A DNA stretch of 64,000 bases from Microbacterium sp. Root61 (GTDB lineage Bacteria; Actinomycetota; Actinomycetes; Actinomycetales; Microbacteriaceae): assembly GCF_001427525.1 (NCBI RefSeq), contig NZ_LMGU01000001.1, positions 901,788 through 965,787 on the forward strand. Reading direction: 5' to 3'. The translations under genes were made by a program, and so were the position numbers. Below are positions 24,689 through 33,647 of this stretch, piece after piece (the first letter of the stretch is position 1; every line of letters begins with the position of its first letter). Below the pieces are notes generated by a model. It was not told where the DNA came from. It was given only the letters and a program-made list of their open reading frames with translations, and did no database searches.

Positions 24689-27600
24689 GACGCGCTCACC
24701 GCCGAGATGGTGTGGATGCGGCACAGTCCGTACGAGTGCTCGTCACGGCAGTGCTCCTCGTACGGTGCGCTGAAGTGGTCGCCGCGCATCACCACGACGG
24801 CATCGCTGATGCGGCCGAGGAACGCATCGCGGCGTTCGTCGTCGAACGGCGGCTGGCGCGGTGTCACATAGTCCGCCCGTGCCGCCGTGGGTCGCAGTAC
24901 GAGCAGCGCGGCTCCGCCCGGCTTGTGCCCGGCGGCTTCGGGGATGGCGCCGGACTCGAAGGCGAGCTGGTACGCCGCGAGCTGCGGGTTGTCCAGCACC
25001 TTCGCGTCGGTCTGCGGTTCGCGCTTGCCCGTCTTCAGATCGACGATCACGACGGTGTCATCCGGCATCAGCTCCACGCGGTCGATGTAGCCCGACAGGA
25101 TCACGCCGTGCTCGTAGGTGTCGGCATCATCGACCGGGATCGCCACCTCGAAGTGGGGCTCGGCGCCGATCAGCACCCCGCCCGCGGCTTCGAAGCGGCG
25201 CAGGTAGAGATGGAGTCGCCGCACCAGGTCGCGGGCCCGCGTCTGCTCGGCGCGATCGCGCCAGTCGGCTTCGAACGAGAGCTCGCCCCAGCGCGCCATC
25301 ACGGCGTTCCAGATGCTCTCTTCGTCCTGGCCCTCGGCGTGCTCGAGCGCGGCGTGGATGATGGTGCCGATCCCGGCCGTCGTTCCGCCCGGGTCGCCGC
25401 CGAGATCGCCGATCACCCAGTTCAGCTGGCATTCCTCCAGCGCGTGCAGCCGCGACGGCGAGACGCGCACGTCCTCCTTGGCGAGGTCGCGCAGCGGGGC
25501 GGTCGAGGTCGGGGCCGCCACGCCGTACCACTGCATCGGCGCGGCGCCCGCGACCGCGGCATCCGCCAGCAGCGCGAGCTGACCGGCGGCGCGCTCGCGC
25601 GCCCGTGGGGCCGCATACGGGTCGGTGAGGGCGCGCCGGTGCAGCGCGACCAGTCCTCGGAGGGACAGCGGATGCTCCATCGCACGCGTCGCGCCCTGCG
25701 GCGTCGGCAGGAACTCGAACAACACGCTCGGTCCGGTGTCGTCATCGTCTACGGCCGTGACGATCAGCCGGGAGCGGCTGCGCGAGACCGCACGGGCGAA
25801 CAGGCGCAACTCATCGTGCATGGCGGCGCGACGGCGGTCCAGGATGCCGGGGGCGGCGGCATCGACGCGGGTCGCGGCATCCGCGAGTCGCCACGTGTCC
25901 AACAGCCCGCCGCGCAGCCTGGTGTTGGGCCACACGCCCTCCTGCACCCCCGCAACGACGACCGTGTCGAACTCGGTGCCGAGGGCGCCGGCCGGAGTCA
26001 GGAGACGCACGGACTGCTCCGGCGGGGGCGCCGCGAGGCGGTCTTCGGCGACATCGCTGTCGAGGATGCCGCGGACGAACACCCGCGGGTCGGCATCGGG
26101 ACCCCGCTCGACGAACCTCTTCGCCGCCTCGAACAGCGCCACGACGGCATCGAGATCCCGCCCCGCCTGCTCGGCGAGCGGCCCGGTTCCTCGCGCCGCT
26201 TCGGCCCAGGGCTTCTCCAGGCGGCTCTGCTCCCATGCCGTCCAGAGCAGCTCGTGCGCCGACCCGCCGCCGTCGAACTCGGTGCGCAGCGCGGCCAGGG
26301 TGCGGGCGGTGCGAGCCGCGCGCCGGGCCTCGCGCGTGTCGACGAGGTCGAACTCGAGCGGTTGGGTCATGGCCGACGCGAGCAGTTCCCGCCCGGCGCG
26401 CTCCCCGCCCGCGGCCAGCTCGGTGTGGCGCAGGGCGGTGCGCAGACGACGGACGTCGATCGCGTCGAGCCCGCCGACGGTACCCAGCAGCACGTCGGTG
26501 AGTTCGTCCGACGTCCAGGTCGCGGCATCCCGCGTCGCGATCTCCACCAGGCGCAGCAGATCGCGCACCGGGCGGAGCATGCCGAGCGCGCGCCCCGGGC
26601 CGCTCGCCCGAGCGGGTACCTCCCGCGCAGTCAGCTCGGCCTCCAGCGCGGCGACCTGCCGGGTGTCGTGCGCGATGACCGCGCACTGCGCCCAGGGCAC
26701 GCCGTCGTGCACGTGTCGTTCGCGCAGGAGCCGCGCGATCGCGTCGAACTCCTCGGAGGCCGAGCGCAGCGCGAACGCCTGCACGGACTCGTCCGGCGCG
26801 GATCCCGTCGGTGCGGCGCGGTGCGCGACCACGCCGACCGCGCCGATGCGCTGCGTCACCTCGCGCAGGAGGTCGGTCTGCACCGGGGTGCCGCGGTGCC
26901 CCGTCGGGAGCACTGAGATCGCGCCGAGCGACCCGGCGAGCCGGGCGAAGTTCTCCGGCATGGCGCCGCGGAAGGCGCCCGAACCCACGTCGGGATCGCC
27001 GAACGCCAACACTGCAACGCCCCGCGCGCGGCAGGCCTCGACCAGCTCGACACCGCCCAGGGTGAGCTCCTGCGCGTCGTCGATCAGGAGCACGCGGACT
27101 CTGCCGAACGCGCCCAGCACCGGAGTGGGACCTGCCGGTGCGACCCGCAGGATGCCGACCGCCTCGCGGACGAGACCCGCCGCGTCGCGGTGCGCACCGC
27201 GCATGTCGGCCCGCACCCGGAGGTACTCGGTGTAGAACGAGGCGAGCGAGATCCAGGCCGGCAGAGTGTGAGCCTCGCCCAGCGCGCGCAGCTGCGCCGG
27301 CTCGATGCCGAGCGTCGCGCACTCGGCGAGGAAGGTGCGCACATCGGTGCGGAACCCGCGCGTGCCGCGGATCGCAGGACCGAGCCACTCCGGCCAGCGG
27401 CTCGGCGCGTGCCCCTCGTCCTCGGCATCCCCGTCGAGCAGGTCCTGGATGATCTGGTCTTCGTCGCCACCGGTGAGCAGTTGCGGCGGCTCGTTGCCGG
27501 CGTGCACTTCGGCGCCCCGCACGATCTGGAAGGCGAATGAGGCCACCGACCGCGCCAGAGCCCCGGACGTGGCACGCCCCACGGCGAGGGCGAGCCGGTC

Positions 27601-27846
27601 GCGCAGGACGGTCGCCGTCTGCCGGGACGGGGTCAGCACGAGGATCGCGTCGGGGTCGATCCCGGCGGCCACCAGCGCCGCGACCCGTGCCACCAGCGTC
27701 GTGGTCTTGCCACTGCCGGGTGCGCCGACGACGACACCGGATGCCGCGGCCGGCAGCGCGACGACGGCCTGCTGCGCGGCATCCGATCGGTGCTCCGTGG
27801 GCGCCTCGACCGCGCGCGCCGAGACGGCTGCTCCCCGATCAGTCAT
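24685..27846 (-). CDS. adnA: AdnA helicase-nuclease subunit
   Basis: Partner of AdnB, 1053 residues, close to the mycobacterial length of 1055. Walker A GVVVGAPGSGKTTTLVARVA is intact. The Walker B position reads LLIDDAQELTL instead of DExQ, and the motif VI region reads LFARAVSRSRSRLIV, both unlike an active SF1A motor. The nuclease domain looks complete: His in GTIIHAALEH, Asp in SGYIDRVEL, VIVDLKTGK and QLAAYQLAF. This agrees with reports that mycobacterial AdnB powers translocation while both subunits carry nuclease sites. The ATG at 27846, seven bases after TAGCGT, is preferred over upstream ATGs at 27867 and 27877. Confidence 0.92.
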   Translation of the reverse strand: MTDRGAAVSARAVEAPTEHRSDAAQQAVVALPAAASGVVVGAPGSGKTTTLVARVAALVAAGIDPDAILVLTPSRQTATVLRDRLALAVGRATSGALARSVASFAFQIVRGAEVHAGNEPPQLLTGGDEDQIIQDLLDGDAEDEGHAPSRWPEWLGPAIRGTRGFRTDVRTFLAECATLGIEPAQLRALGEAHTLPAWISLASFYTEYLRVRADMRGAHRDAAGLVREAVGILRVAPAGPTPVLGAFGRVRVLLIDDAQELTLGGVELVEACRARGVAVLAFGDPDVGSGAFRGAMPENFARLAGSLGAISVLPTGHRGTPVQTDLLREVTQRIGAVGVVAHRAAPTGSAPDESVQAFALRSASEEFDAIARLLRERHVHDGVPWAQCAVIAHDTRQVAALEAELTAREVPARASGPGRALGMLRPVRDLLRLVEIATRDAATWTSDELTDVLLGTVGGLDAIDVRRLRTALRHTELAAGGERAGRELLASAMTQPLEFDLVDTREARRAARTARTLAALRTEFDGGGSAHELLWTAWEQSRLEKPWAEAARGTGPLAEQAGRDLDAVVALFEAAKRFVERGPDADPRVFVRGILDSDVAEDRLAAPPPEQSVRLLTPAGALGTEFDTVVVAGVQEGVWPNTRLRGGLLDTWRLADAATRVDAAAPGILDRRRAAMHDELRLFARAVSRSRSRLIVTAVDDDDTGPSVLFEFLPTPQGATRAMEHPLSLRGLVALHRRALTDPYAAPRARERAAGQLALLADAAVAGAAPMQWYGVAAPTSTAPLRDLAKEDVRVSPSRLHALEECQLNWVIGDLGGDPGGTTAGIGTIIHAALEHAEGQDEESIWNAVMARWGELSFEADWRDRAEQTRARDLVRRLHLYLRRFEAAGGVLIGAEPHFEVAIPVDDADTYEHGVILSGYIDRVELMPDDTVVIVDLKTGKREPQTDAKVLDNPQLAAYQLAFESGAIPEAAGHKPGGAALLVLRPTAARADYVTPRQPPFDDERRDAFLGRISDAVVVMRGDHFSAPYEEHCRDEHSYGLCRIHTISAVSAS

Positions 27847-27853
27847 GCCCGCC

Positions 27854-27859
27854 ACGCTA
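27854..27859 (-). promoter_or_regulatory. -10 hexamer TAGCGT of adnAB
   Basis: TAGCGT is seven bases before ATG 27846; this spacing selects that start among several in-frame ATGs. Confidence 0.45.
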
Positions 27860-28000
27860 TCGTCCATGGCCGACATGGGCCGTTCGCCGAGAGCGTGCAG
27901 CAAGCGGCCTGCGCCGTTCCCGGTGTGTCGTAGAGTTGCCATGCGCCGGGGAGATCCGGGCCACCCGGGACCAACCCGGAGGCAGAAAGGCAGTGACACC

Positions 28001-28225
28001 GTGGAGATCCGCATCGGCATCGCGAACACGGGCCGCGAGCTCAGCTTCGAGACCAACGACCCGTCCGACGACGTGAAGAAGTCCGTCGCCGCCGCGCTGG
28101 ACGCCGCAGCCACCCACGTGTCGTTCACCGACAACAAGGGCAACGCGTACATCGTCCCCACTGCGGGCCTCGCCTACATCGAGTTCGGGACCGAAGAGTC
28201 CCGCCGCATCGGCTTCGTCGCCTGA
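28001..28225 (+). CDS. DUF3107 family small protein
   Basis: Cytoplasmic protein of 74 residues matching the actinobacterial DUF3107 family (TB9.4/Rv3208A type). The conserved opening is VEIRIGIANTGRELSFET, with a central amphipathic helix VKKSVAAALDAA and an ending EFGTEESRRIGFVA. Function unknown. Start GTG 28001, with GAAAGG ten bases upstream; a TAGAGT hexamer at 27931-27936 is a possible -10. The small membrane protein gene begins three bases after its stop. Confidence 0.85.
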   Translation: MEIRIGIANTGRELSFETNDPSDDVKKSVAAALDAAATHVSFTDNKGNAYIVPTAGLAYIEFGTEESRRIGFVA

Positions 28226-28228
28226 CCC

Positions 28229-28519
28229 ATGCAGATCCTGCTCGCGTTCATCGTGGGAGCCGTCTTCGGCATCGCCGCGCACTACCTCGCACCGGGGCGT
28301 GAGACGCGCGGAGTCGCGCTGGCCCCGATGATCGGTGCCTTCGTGGGCGGCCTGGTCTGGCTCATCTTCACGTGGGCCGGTGTCGGCATCGACAACCCCT
28401 GGATCTGGATCGTCTCGTTCGCCGTGCCGTTCGTGGTCGTCTACCCCATCGTCAGCATGCTGGCGCGGGTACGCACGGCGCACGACGAGCGCGAGCGCGT
28501 GCGCCTCAAGATCGCCTGA
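28229..28519 (+). CDS. small membrane protein, function unknown
   Basis: 96 residues with three hydrophobic segments (about 3-20, 30-50, 57-78) and a basic C-terminal tail (RTAHDERERVRLKI) that should be cytoplasmic. It follows the DUF3107 gene by three bases, so the two are probably co-transcribed. I do not recognise a named family. Confidence 0.75.
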   Translation: MQILLAFIVGAVFGIAAHYLAPGRETRGVALAPMIGAFVGGLVWLIFTWAGVGIDNPWIWIVSFAVPFVVVYPIVSMLARVRTAHDERERVRLKIA

Positions 28520-28536
28520 AGACGGATGCCGCGGCC

Positions 28537-29250
28537 TCAGGCCGCGAGCCCCATGGCGTCCATGCGCCGTGAGTGAGCGGCCATCAATTCGGTGAAGACC
28601 GGTTCGACCTTCTTCTCCTCCGCCGCGCCGAGCGTCGTCGGACGCAGCGCGGCGCGCGCGATCAGGAGGGTGTCGCCGACGAGCCGACGCCCCCACAGTG
28701 CGAGCAGCGACCGCCACTCCTCATCACTGGCGATGCTCTCGCCGATGATGTCGATGATGGCGTCGCGGTCGTCATCCGCCTGCAGGATGATCGCGACGCG
28801 ACGGCCCGTGTCGGCGTAGCTCGCAGACAGCGCCAGATAGAAGTCGTCCAGCATCCCGGCCGTGATGTGCACCGAGAGCATCGTCTCCTGCGGCCGCACC
28901 CCGTGCGTGGCGCGGCGGAACGCGTCCAGCGGCTCGCGGAACGGCAGCATCAGCGTCGTGGGGTCATCGCCCCGCTCACGGATGAGGGCGACCAGTTCTT
29001 CGTGCTTGGTCAGTGCAGCCCCGGCGGCTCGCGACAGCGACTCCTTCTGCCCGAGCTCCGGCGTGGAGGCGATCAGCTCGCTGAGCGTCTCGAAGAATCC
29101 GAGCTGCAGGTAGGCGGCCTGACCCAGGAAGGTGTCGATCTCGGGGGCGAGCTCTTCGAAGTCGACGCGGGTGGCGTCGCCGAGGTCTCCTCGAGACTTG
29201 AGGTGCAGCACCCGATCCTCGGGTCGCCGCTGCCAGAACCACTTCACCAC
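28537..29250 (-). CDS. ferritin-like fold protein (Rv3210c type)
   Basis: All-helical protein of about 237 residues resembling the ferritin-like, tRNA-hydroxylase-related proteins that neighbour RNA helicase rhlE in actinobacteria. Residues EELAPEIDTFLGQAAYLQL and TKHEELVALIRERG lie in helices that could hold metal ligands, but I cannot confirm a full di-iron set. GTG codons at 29256, 29250 and 29247 compete; 29250 is chosen because TAGGCT lies six bases upstream. It diverges from the helicase gene. Confidence 0.7.
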   Translation of the reverse strand: MVKWFWQRRPEDRVLHLKSRGDLGDATRVDFEELAPEIDTFLGQAAYLQLGFFETLSELIASTPELGQKESLSRAAGAALTKHEELVALIRERGDDPTTLMLPFREPLDAFRRATHGVRPQETMLSVHITAGMLDDFYLALSASYADTGRRVAIILQADDDRDAIIDIIGESIASDEEWRSLLALWGRRLVGDTLLIARAALRPTTLGAAEEKKVEPVFTELMAAHSRRMDAMGLAA

Positions 29251-29256
29251 GGGCAC

Positions 29257-29262
29257 AGCCTA
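29257..29262 (-). promoter_or_regulatory. -10 hexamer TAGGCT, leaderless start of the ferritin-like gene
   Basis: TAGGCT is six bases before GTG 29250, which resolves a choice between three adjacent GTG codons. Confidence 0.45.
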
Positions 29263-29426
29263 GTCGGACCACGATGAGCGGGCGGCGCGGCGCCGGGGAG
29301 CGCTCAGGCCGGTTCCGGTATCGTTGAAGCGTCCCGGCATCGGATCGGGCCCCCGCGCCTGTGGCTGAGTGAAGGGCGTGGACCTCTCACCCCCGGCGGC
29401 ACCTCACCGCCAGACAGGCTCATATC

Positions 29427-30926
29427 GTGACGACCTTCGCCGAACTCGGCGTCGATCAGGACATCGTGGATGTCCTCGCAAGCAAGGGCATCGTGGATGC
29501 CTTCCCCATCCAGGAGCAGACGATCCCCCTCGGCCTTCCCGGCCAGGACATCATCGGCCAGGCCAAGACGGGTACCGGAAAGACCTTCGGCTTCGGCATC
29601 CCCGTGGTGCAGCGTCTCGGTCTCAACCCCGAGCACGGCGTCAAGGCCCTGATCGTGGTTCCGACCCGCGAGCTGTGCGTGCAGGTCTATGAAGACATCG
29701 ACATGCTCACCTCCGGTCGCAGCACCAGCGTCGTGGCGATCTACGGCGGCAAGGCCTACGAGGGTCAGATCGACCAGCTCAAGGCCGGCGCCCAGATCGT
29801 CGTCGGCACCCCCGGGCGCCTCATCGACCTGAACAACCAGCGTCTGCTCGACCTCTCGAACGCGACCGAGGTCGTACTCGACGAGGCCGACAAGATGCTC
29901 GACCTCGGATTCCTCCCCGACATCGAGAAGATCTTCCAGAAGGTGCCGGCGATCCGCCACACCCAGCTGTTCTCGGCGACGATGCCCGGCCCGATCGTGG
30001 CGATGGCGCGTCGGTTCATGACCAACCCGATCCACATCCGGGCGACCGACCCCGATGAGGGCCTCACACAGGCCAACATCAAGCACGTCGTCTACCGCGC
30101 GCACTCGCTCGACAAGGACGAGGTCATCGCCCGCATCCTGCAGGCCGAGGGTCGCGGCAAGACCGTGATCTTCACGCGCACGAAGCGTGCTGCCCAGCGT
30201 CTGTCCGACGAGCTCGGCGACCGCGGCTTCAACACCGCCTCCGTGCACGGCGACATGAGCCAGGAGGCGCGCGAGCGCTCGATGGCCGCGTTCAAGGCCG
30301 GCAAGAAGGACGTGCTCATCGCGACCGACGTCGCCGCCCGCGGCATCGACGTCGACGATGTCACCCACGTGATCAACCACACGATCCCGGACGACGAGAA
30401 GACCTACCTGCACCGCGCCGGTCGTACCGGCCGGGCCGGCAAGACCGGCATCGCGGTGACCTTCGTGGACTGGGACGACCTGCACAAGTGGGCGCTCATC
30501 AACCGCGCCCTCGAGTTCGGTCAGCCCGAGCCCACCGAGACGTACTCGTCGAGCCCGCACCTGTACACCGACCTCGACATCCCCGCCGGCACCAAGGGAC
30601 GTCTCACGACGGCTCCGAAGGCGCAGCCCAAGACGACGGATGCCCCGCGCACCGACCGCTCGGACCGCTCGGAGCGTGAAGGCGGCACCGGCCGTCGTCG
30701 TCGCCGCGGCGGTTCTTCGGAGGGCGCGGCGACCGCGACGGCCGAGCGCACCACCGCGCCTGCGGCTCCCGAGGTTCCGACGGAACACGGTGCACACGAT
30801 GCGGCCGATGGTGCCGGCACCCACGACGGCGGCGGCAACGAGCACCACGACGGCAACGCGGCACCGCGTCGTCGTCGGCGTCGCCGCGCCCCCCGCACGG
30901 GCGGTGCACCGGCCGGCGCAGCGTAA
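29427..30926 (+). CDS. DEAD-box RNA helicase (RhlE/DeaD-like)
   Basis: ATP-dependent RNA helicase of 499 residues for RNA unwinding or decay. Q motif FPIQEQTIPLGL, Walker A AKTGTGKTFGF (about 47-57), PTRELCVQV, DEAD box VVLDEADKMLDLG, SAT at FSATMPG, and HRAGRTGRAGK. After the core (about 385) comes a basic Arg-rich and Ala/Thr/Glu/His-rich tail ending RRRRRRAPRTGGAPAGAA, typical of RNA-binding tails in this group. Start GTG 29427; the upstream Shine-Dalgarno is weak (AGG, 11 bases away), so the start is less certain. Confidence 0.92.
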   Translation: MTTFAELGVDQDIVDVLASKGIVDAFPIQEQTIPLGLPGQDIIGQAKTGTGKTFGFGIPVVQRLGLNPEHGVKALIVVPTRELCVQVYEDIDMLTSGRSTSVVAIYGGKAYEGQIDQLKAGAQIVVGTPGRLIDLNNQRLLDLSNATEVVLDEADKMLDLGFLPDIEKIFQKVPAIRHTQLFSATMPGPIVAMARRFMTNPIHIRATDPDEGLTQANIKHVVYRAHSLDKDEVIARILQAEGRGKTVIFTRTKRAAQRLSDELGDRGFNTASVHGDMSQEARERSMAAFKAGKKDVLIATDVAARGIDVDDVTHVINHTIPDDEKTYLHRAGRTGRAGKTGIAVTFVDWDDLHKWALINRALEFGQPEPTETYSSSPHLYTDLDIPAGTKGRLTTAPKAQPKTTDAPRTDRSDRSEREGGTGRRRRRGGSSEGAATATAERTTAPAAPEVPTEHGAHDAADGAGTHDGGGNEHHDGNAAPRRRRRRRAPRTGGAPAGAA

Positions 30927-30937
30927 ACCAGACGATC

Positions 30938-30977
30938 AGGCGGTCGCGGTGTCTTCGGACATCGCGGCCGCCTTTCT
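30938..30977 (+). terminator. terminator of the DEAD-box helicase gene
   Basis: A 16-base stem (30938-30953 with 30958-30973, two G-U pairs) closed by a TTCG tetraloop and followed by TTTC, 11 bases after the stop codon. Confidence 0.85.
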
Positions 30978-31128
30978 CGTGCCCGGGAGCCTTATGTGCA
31001 GTCCGATGGTCGGCTACGACACGTCATATACGCGAAACGAAATGTTCCGTGACTGATGGTTCCTGTGGGTCTAGTGTGAATGTGGACGACACCGTCGCCA
31101 TCTCACAGTTCTTTCGAAAGGCACTATC

Positions 31129-31566
31129 GTGCGACTTGCTGAAGCGGTCAACACCGCCTATGAATACCAGGGCTTCTGGGGATCCTTCTGGGACATCATC
31201 TGGTGGTTCCTGTGGATCTTCGTCTTCGTCACCTACCTCTTCGTGCTGTTCGCCATCATCGGCGACCTGTTCCGCGACCACAAGCTGAACGGCTGGTGGA
31301 AGGCCGTCTGGATCATCTTCCTTCTGTTCCTGCCCTTCCTGACCGCGCTGGTGTACCTCATCGCCCGCGGCAGGGGCATGGCGGAGCGCAGCCAGGCGCA
31401 GGCCAAGCAGCTGGAGGCGGCACAGGCCGCGTACATCCAGTCGGTCGCCAACGGCGCAGCGGGCGGCAGCCCGGCCGACGAGATCGCCAAGGCCAAGGGT
31501 CTGCTCGACTCGGGCACGATCACGCAGGCCGAGTACGACGCCATCAAGGCGAAGGCGCTCAGCTGA
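31129..31566 (+). CDS. membrane protein with PLDc_N-like helices and C-terminal SHOCT domain
   Basis: 145 residues: two membrane helices (about 22-45 and 57-80) separated by a short charged loop (GDLFRDHKLNGWWKAVW), the PLDc_N pattern, then a linker rich in Gln and Ala and a SHOCT motif (ADEIAKAKGLLDSGTITQAE) near the C-terminus. Such proteins are small membrane oligomerisation modules of unknown function. GTG 31129 has GAAAGG upstream. Single-gene unit with its own terminator. Confidence 0.82.
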   Translation: MRLAEAVNTAYEYQGFWGSFWDIIWWFLWIFVFVTYLFVLFAIIGDLFRDHKLNGWWKAVWIIFLLFLPFLTALVYLIARGRGMAERSQAQAKQLEAAQAAYIQSVANGAAGGSPADEIAKAKGLLDSGTITQAEYDAIKAKALS

Positions 31567-31584
31567 TCGGATTGCTCTTCGGAG

Positions 31585-31616
31585 AAGCCCCGCTCCTCAC
31601 GGAGTGGGGCTTTTCT
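31585..31616 (+). terminator. terminator of the SHOCT-domain gene
   Basis: AAGCCCCGCTCC at 31585-31596 pairs with 31601-31612 (one G-U), followed by TTTTCT; it may also serve the convergent PHP gene. Confidence 0.85.
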
Positions 31617-31625
31617 GCGCCCGGG

Positions 31626-32489
31626 CTATGGGTACACCGGCGCGCTGCCGGTGCCGCGATCGATGATGCGGGCGACCATGCCGTCCGACGTCGTGTTCTC
31701 CCCCGGCAAGTTCGGCTTGCCGAGGCCGTGATAGTCGCTGGACCCCGTCACGATGAGGTCCCGCTCGTCGCAGAGCCGCTGCAGGGTCGAGATGCCGTCC
31801 TGCAGGTTCTCGCGATGACCGAGTTCGAACCCGGCGAGACCGGCATCCAGCATCCGTTCCATCAACGGCGTCGGCAGCAAACCTGCTCGACCGGCCGGGT
31901 GCGCGATGATCGCCACTCCCCCGGCGCCGGTGATCAGCTCGACCGCCGTGACCGGGTCGGGCGCGAACAGGGCGATGTAATAGTCGCCGTTCGGGCTCAG
32001 GATGCTGGAGAAAGCCTCGGCGCGGTCGCGCACGTGCCCCTTGGCGATGAGCGCATCGGCGATGTGCGGGCGTCCGACAGTGGCGCCGTCGGAGGTCTGG
32101 GCGACGATGTCTGCCCATTCGAGGTCGTAGTCGCGCGAGATGCGATCCGCCATCGTTCGCGCCCGATCCATCCGCGAGGAGCGGATGCGATCGGTCATGG
32201 CCCGCAGCGCAGGGTCGTCGGGATCGATGAGGTATGCCAGGACGTGCACGCTGCGCCACTGGTGCTTGGCGGACAGCTCCATCCCGGGGAGGAACGTCAC
32301 GCCCAGGGATGACGCGGCCTCGGCCGCCTCGGCCCACCCCGAGGTCGTGTCGTGATCGGTCAGCGCCGCGGTCCGCAGTCCGTACCGGTGGGCGGCGGCC
32401 ATCACCTGTGCAGGAGACTCGGTGCCGTCCGAGTGCACCGAGTGCATATGCAGGTCGCTCGGGCCGTGGAATCGAGGCGATGACTGCAT
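31626..32489 (-). CDS. PHP-domain phosphoesterase (RNase AM/TrpH-like)
   Basis: Cytoplasmic metal-dependent hydrolase of 287 residues. PHP metal-ligand motifs: DLHMHSVHSDGT (about 12-23), LTDHDTTSGW, GMELSA, IAHPAGR and SSDYHGLGK. The family includes 5'-3' exonucleases and nucleoside bisphosphate phosphatases; which applies is unknown. Adjacent ATGs at 32492 and 32489; TACGCT lies six bases before the second, so 32489 is preferred. It diverges from the EEP-family gene. Confidence 0.87.
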   Translation of the reverse strand: MQSSPRFHGPSDLHMHSVHSDGTESPAQVMAAAHRYGLRTAALTDHDTTSGWAEAAEAASSLGVTFLPGMELSAKHQWRSVHVLAYLIDPDDPALRAMTDRIRSSRMDRARTMADRISRDYDLEWADIVAQTSDGATVGRPHIADALIAKGHVRDRAEAFSSILSPNGDYYIALFAPDPVTAVELITGAGGVAIIAHPAGRAGLLPTPLMERMLDAGLAGFELGHRENLQDGISTLQRLCDERDLIVTGSSDYHGLGKPNLPGENTTSDGMVARIIDRGTGSAPVYP

Positions 32490-32495
32490 CATCCG

Positions 32496-32501
32496 AGCGT
32501 A
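32496..32501 (-). promoter_or_regulatory. -10 hexamer TACGCT of the PHP gene
   Basis: TACGCT is six bases before ATG 32489, consistent with a leaderless start. Confidence 0.4.
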
Positions 32502-32576
32502 CCGCGATGGGCCGATCCGACCGGTGGAATCGGCGATGCGTGCCGCGGCATCCGTGGATTTCTCAGACTGCTCGCA

Positions 32577-32582
32577 TAGAGT
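32577..32582 (+). promoter_or_regulatory. -10 hexamer TAGAGT of the EEP-family gene
   Basis: TAGAGT is seven bases before GTG 32590 with no Shine-Dalgarno sequence; it supports this start over upstream in-frame ATGs. Confidence 0.45.
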
Positions 32583-32589
32583 CGCGGAC

Positions 32590-33609
32590 GTGTTGCGCCT
32601 GCTCGGTATCCTCGTCACCGTCCTTTGCGCGATCGCGGCCGCTATCCTGACCTGGCCGCAGTTCTTCCGCCTGGAGCGCACCTTCCCGATCGCCCAGATC
32701 GTCTCCTTCCGCGGATTCCTCGCCGCCGCGTTCGCCATCGCGTTCGTGCTGCTGCTCCTCCTGGCGATCGCGCGACCGATCCGCGGGCTCGCTCTGTCGC
32801 TCGCCCTCGTGACCCTCATCGCCGGCGTCGCCAACGGCGCGATCCTGCTGAGCCGCGGCATCGGCACCGACGCGCTCCCCGAGAAAGGCCCGGACAGCAT
32901 CCGCGTCATGACGTGGAACACGGCCGGATCGGCGACCTCCCCCGAGACCGTCGCGCAGATCGCCGTGGCGATGGATGCCGACATCGTGACGCTGCCGGAG
33001 ACCACGATCGAGACCGGCGAACAGGTGGCGCTCGCGATGCGCGATCTCGGGCACAGGATGTGGGCACATCATGCCGAGTACGGCACCGACGGATGGGATG
33101 CGCGCTCCACGACGCTGTTGATCTCCCCCGACCTCGGCGACTACGCCGTCATCGATTCCTCGACCGACGGTACGAGCAACACCTCGACGGTGCCCAGCGC
33201 GGTCGCGATGCCCACGAGCGGGGACGGCCCCATCGTGGTCGCGGCGCACGCCGTCGCGCCTCGCCAGGCGTACATGCAGCACTGGCGCGACGACCTGCAG
33301 TGGCTGGCCGACCAGTGCGTGGATCCCAACGTCATCATGGCCGGCGACTTCAACGCGACGATCGACCACATGGGCGGTCTCGGCATGGACGGCGGCACGC
33401 TCGGCCGCTGCCACGACGCTGCGGCCGACACCGGGAACGGCGGAGTGGGCACCTGGTCGACCGAGTTCCCCGCAGTGATGGGCGCCCCGATCGACCACGT
33501 GATGGCCTCGAGCCACTGGAAGCCGACCGGGTCGGTCGTGCTGCGCTCCATGGATGGCTCCGGCAGCGACCATCGACCCCTCGTCGTCCAGCTCGAACCG
33601 GTGCCCTGA
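32590..33609 (+). CDS. membrane-anchored endonuclease/exonuclease/phosphatase family protein
   Basis: 339 residues: three N-terminal hydrophobic helices (about 3-22, 35-58, 66-87) followed by an EEP catalytic domain probably outside the membrane. Catalytic features include VMTWNTAGS (Asn), ADIVTLPETTIE (metal-binding Glu), IMAGDFNAT (Asp-Asn) and GSGSDHRPLVV (Asp-His). The substrate may be nucleic acid, phospholipid or another phosphodiester. GTG 32590 is chosen from the leaderless -10 spacing. Confidence 0.85.
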   Translation: MLRLLGILVTVLCAIAAAILTWPQFFRLERTFPIAQIVSFRGFLAAAFAIAFVLLLLLAIARPIRGLALSLALVTLIAGVANGAILLSRGIGTDALPEKGPDSIRVMTWNTAGSATSPETVAQIAVAMDADIVTLPETTIETGEQVALAMRDLGHRMWAHHAEYGTDGWDARSTTLLISPDLGDYAVIDSSTDGTSNTSTVPSAVAMPTSGDGPIVVAAHAVAPRQAYMQHWRDDLQWLADQCVDPNVIMAGDFNATIDHMGGLGMDGGTLGRCHDAAADTGNGGVGTWSTEFPAVMGAPIDHVMASSHWKPTGSVVLRSMDGSGSDHRPLVVQLEPVP

Positions 33610-33634
33610 CCCTCCACTCTCAGCACCCCGCGTG

Positions 33635-33640
33635 TAAGAC
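33635..33640 (+). promoter_or_regulatory. -10-like TAAGAC before pepP
   Basis: TG-TAAGAC lies seven bases before ATG 33648; the last position deviates from TAnnnT. No Shine-Dalgarno sequence is seen. Confidence 0.35.
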
Positions 33641-33647
33641 TTGACGC

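Noticed and set aside
24679..26916. A 745-codon open frame on the plus strand
   Set aside because: Antisense to adnA; Arg/Gly/Ala-rich composition and no motif.
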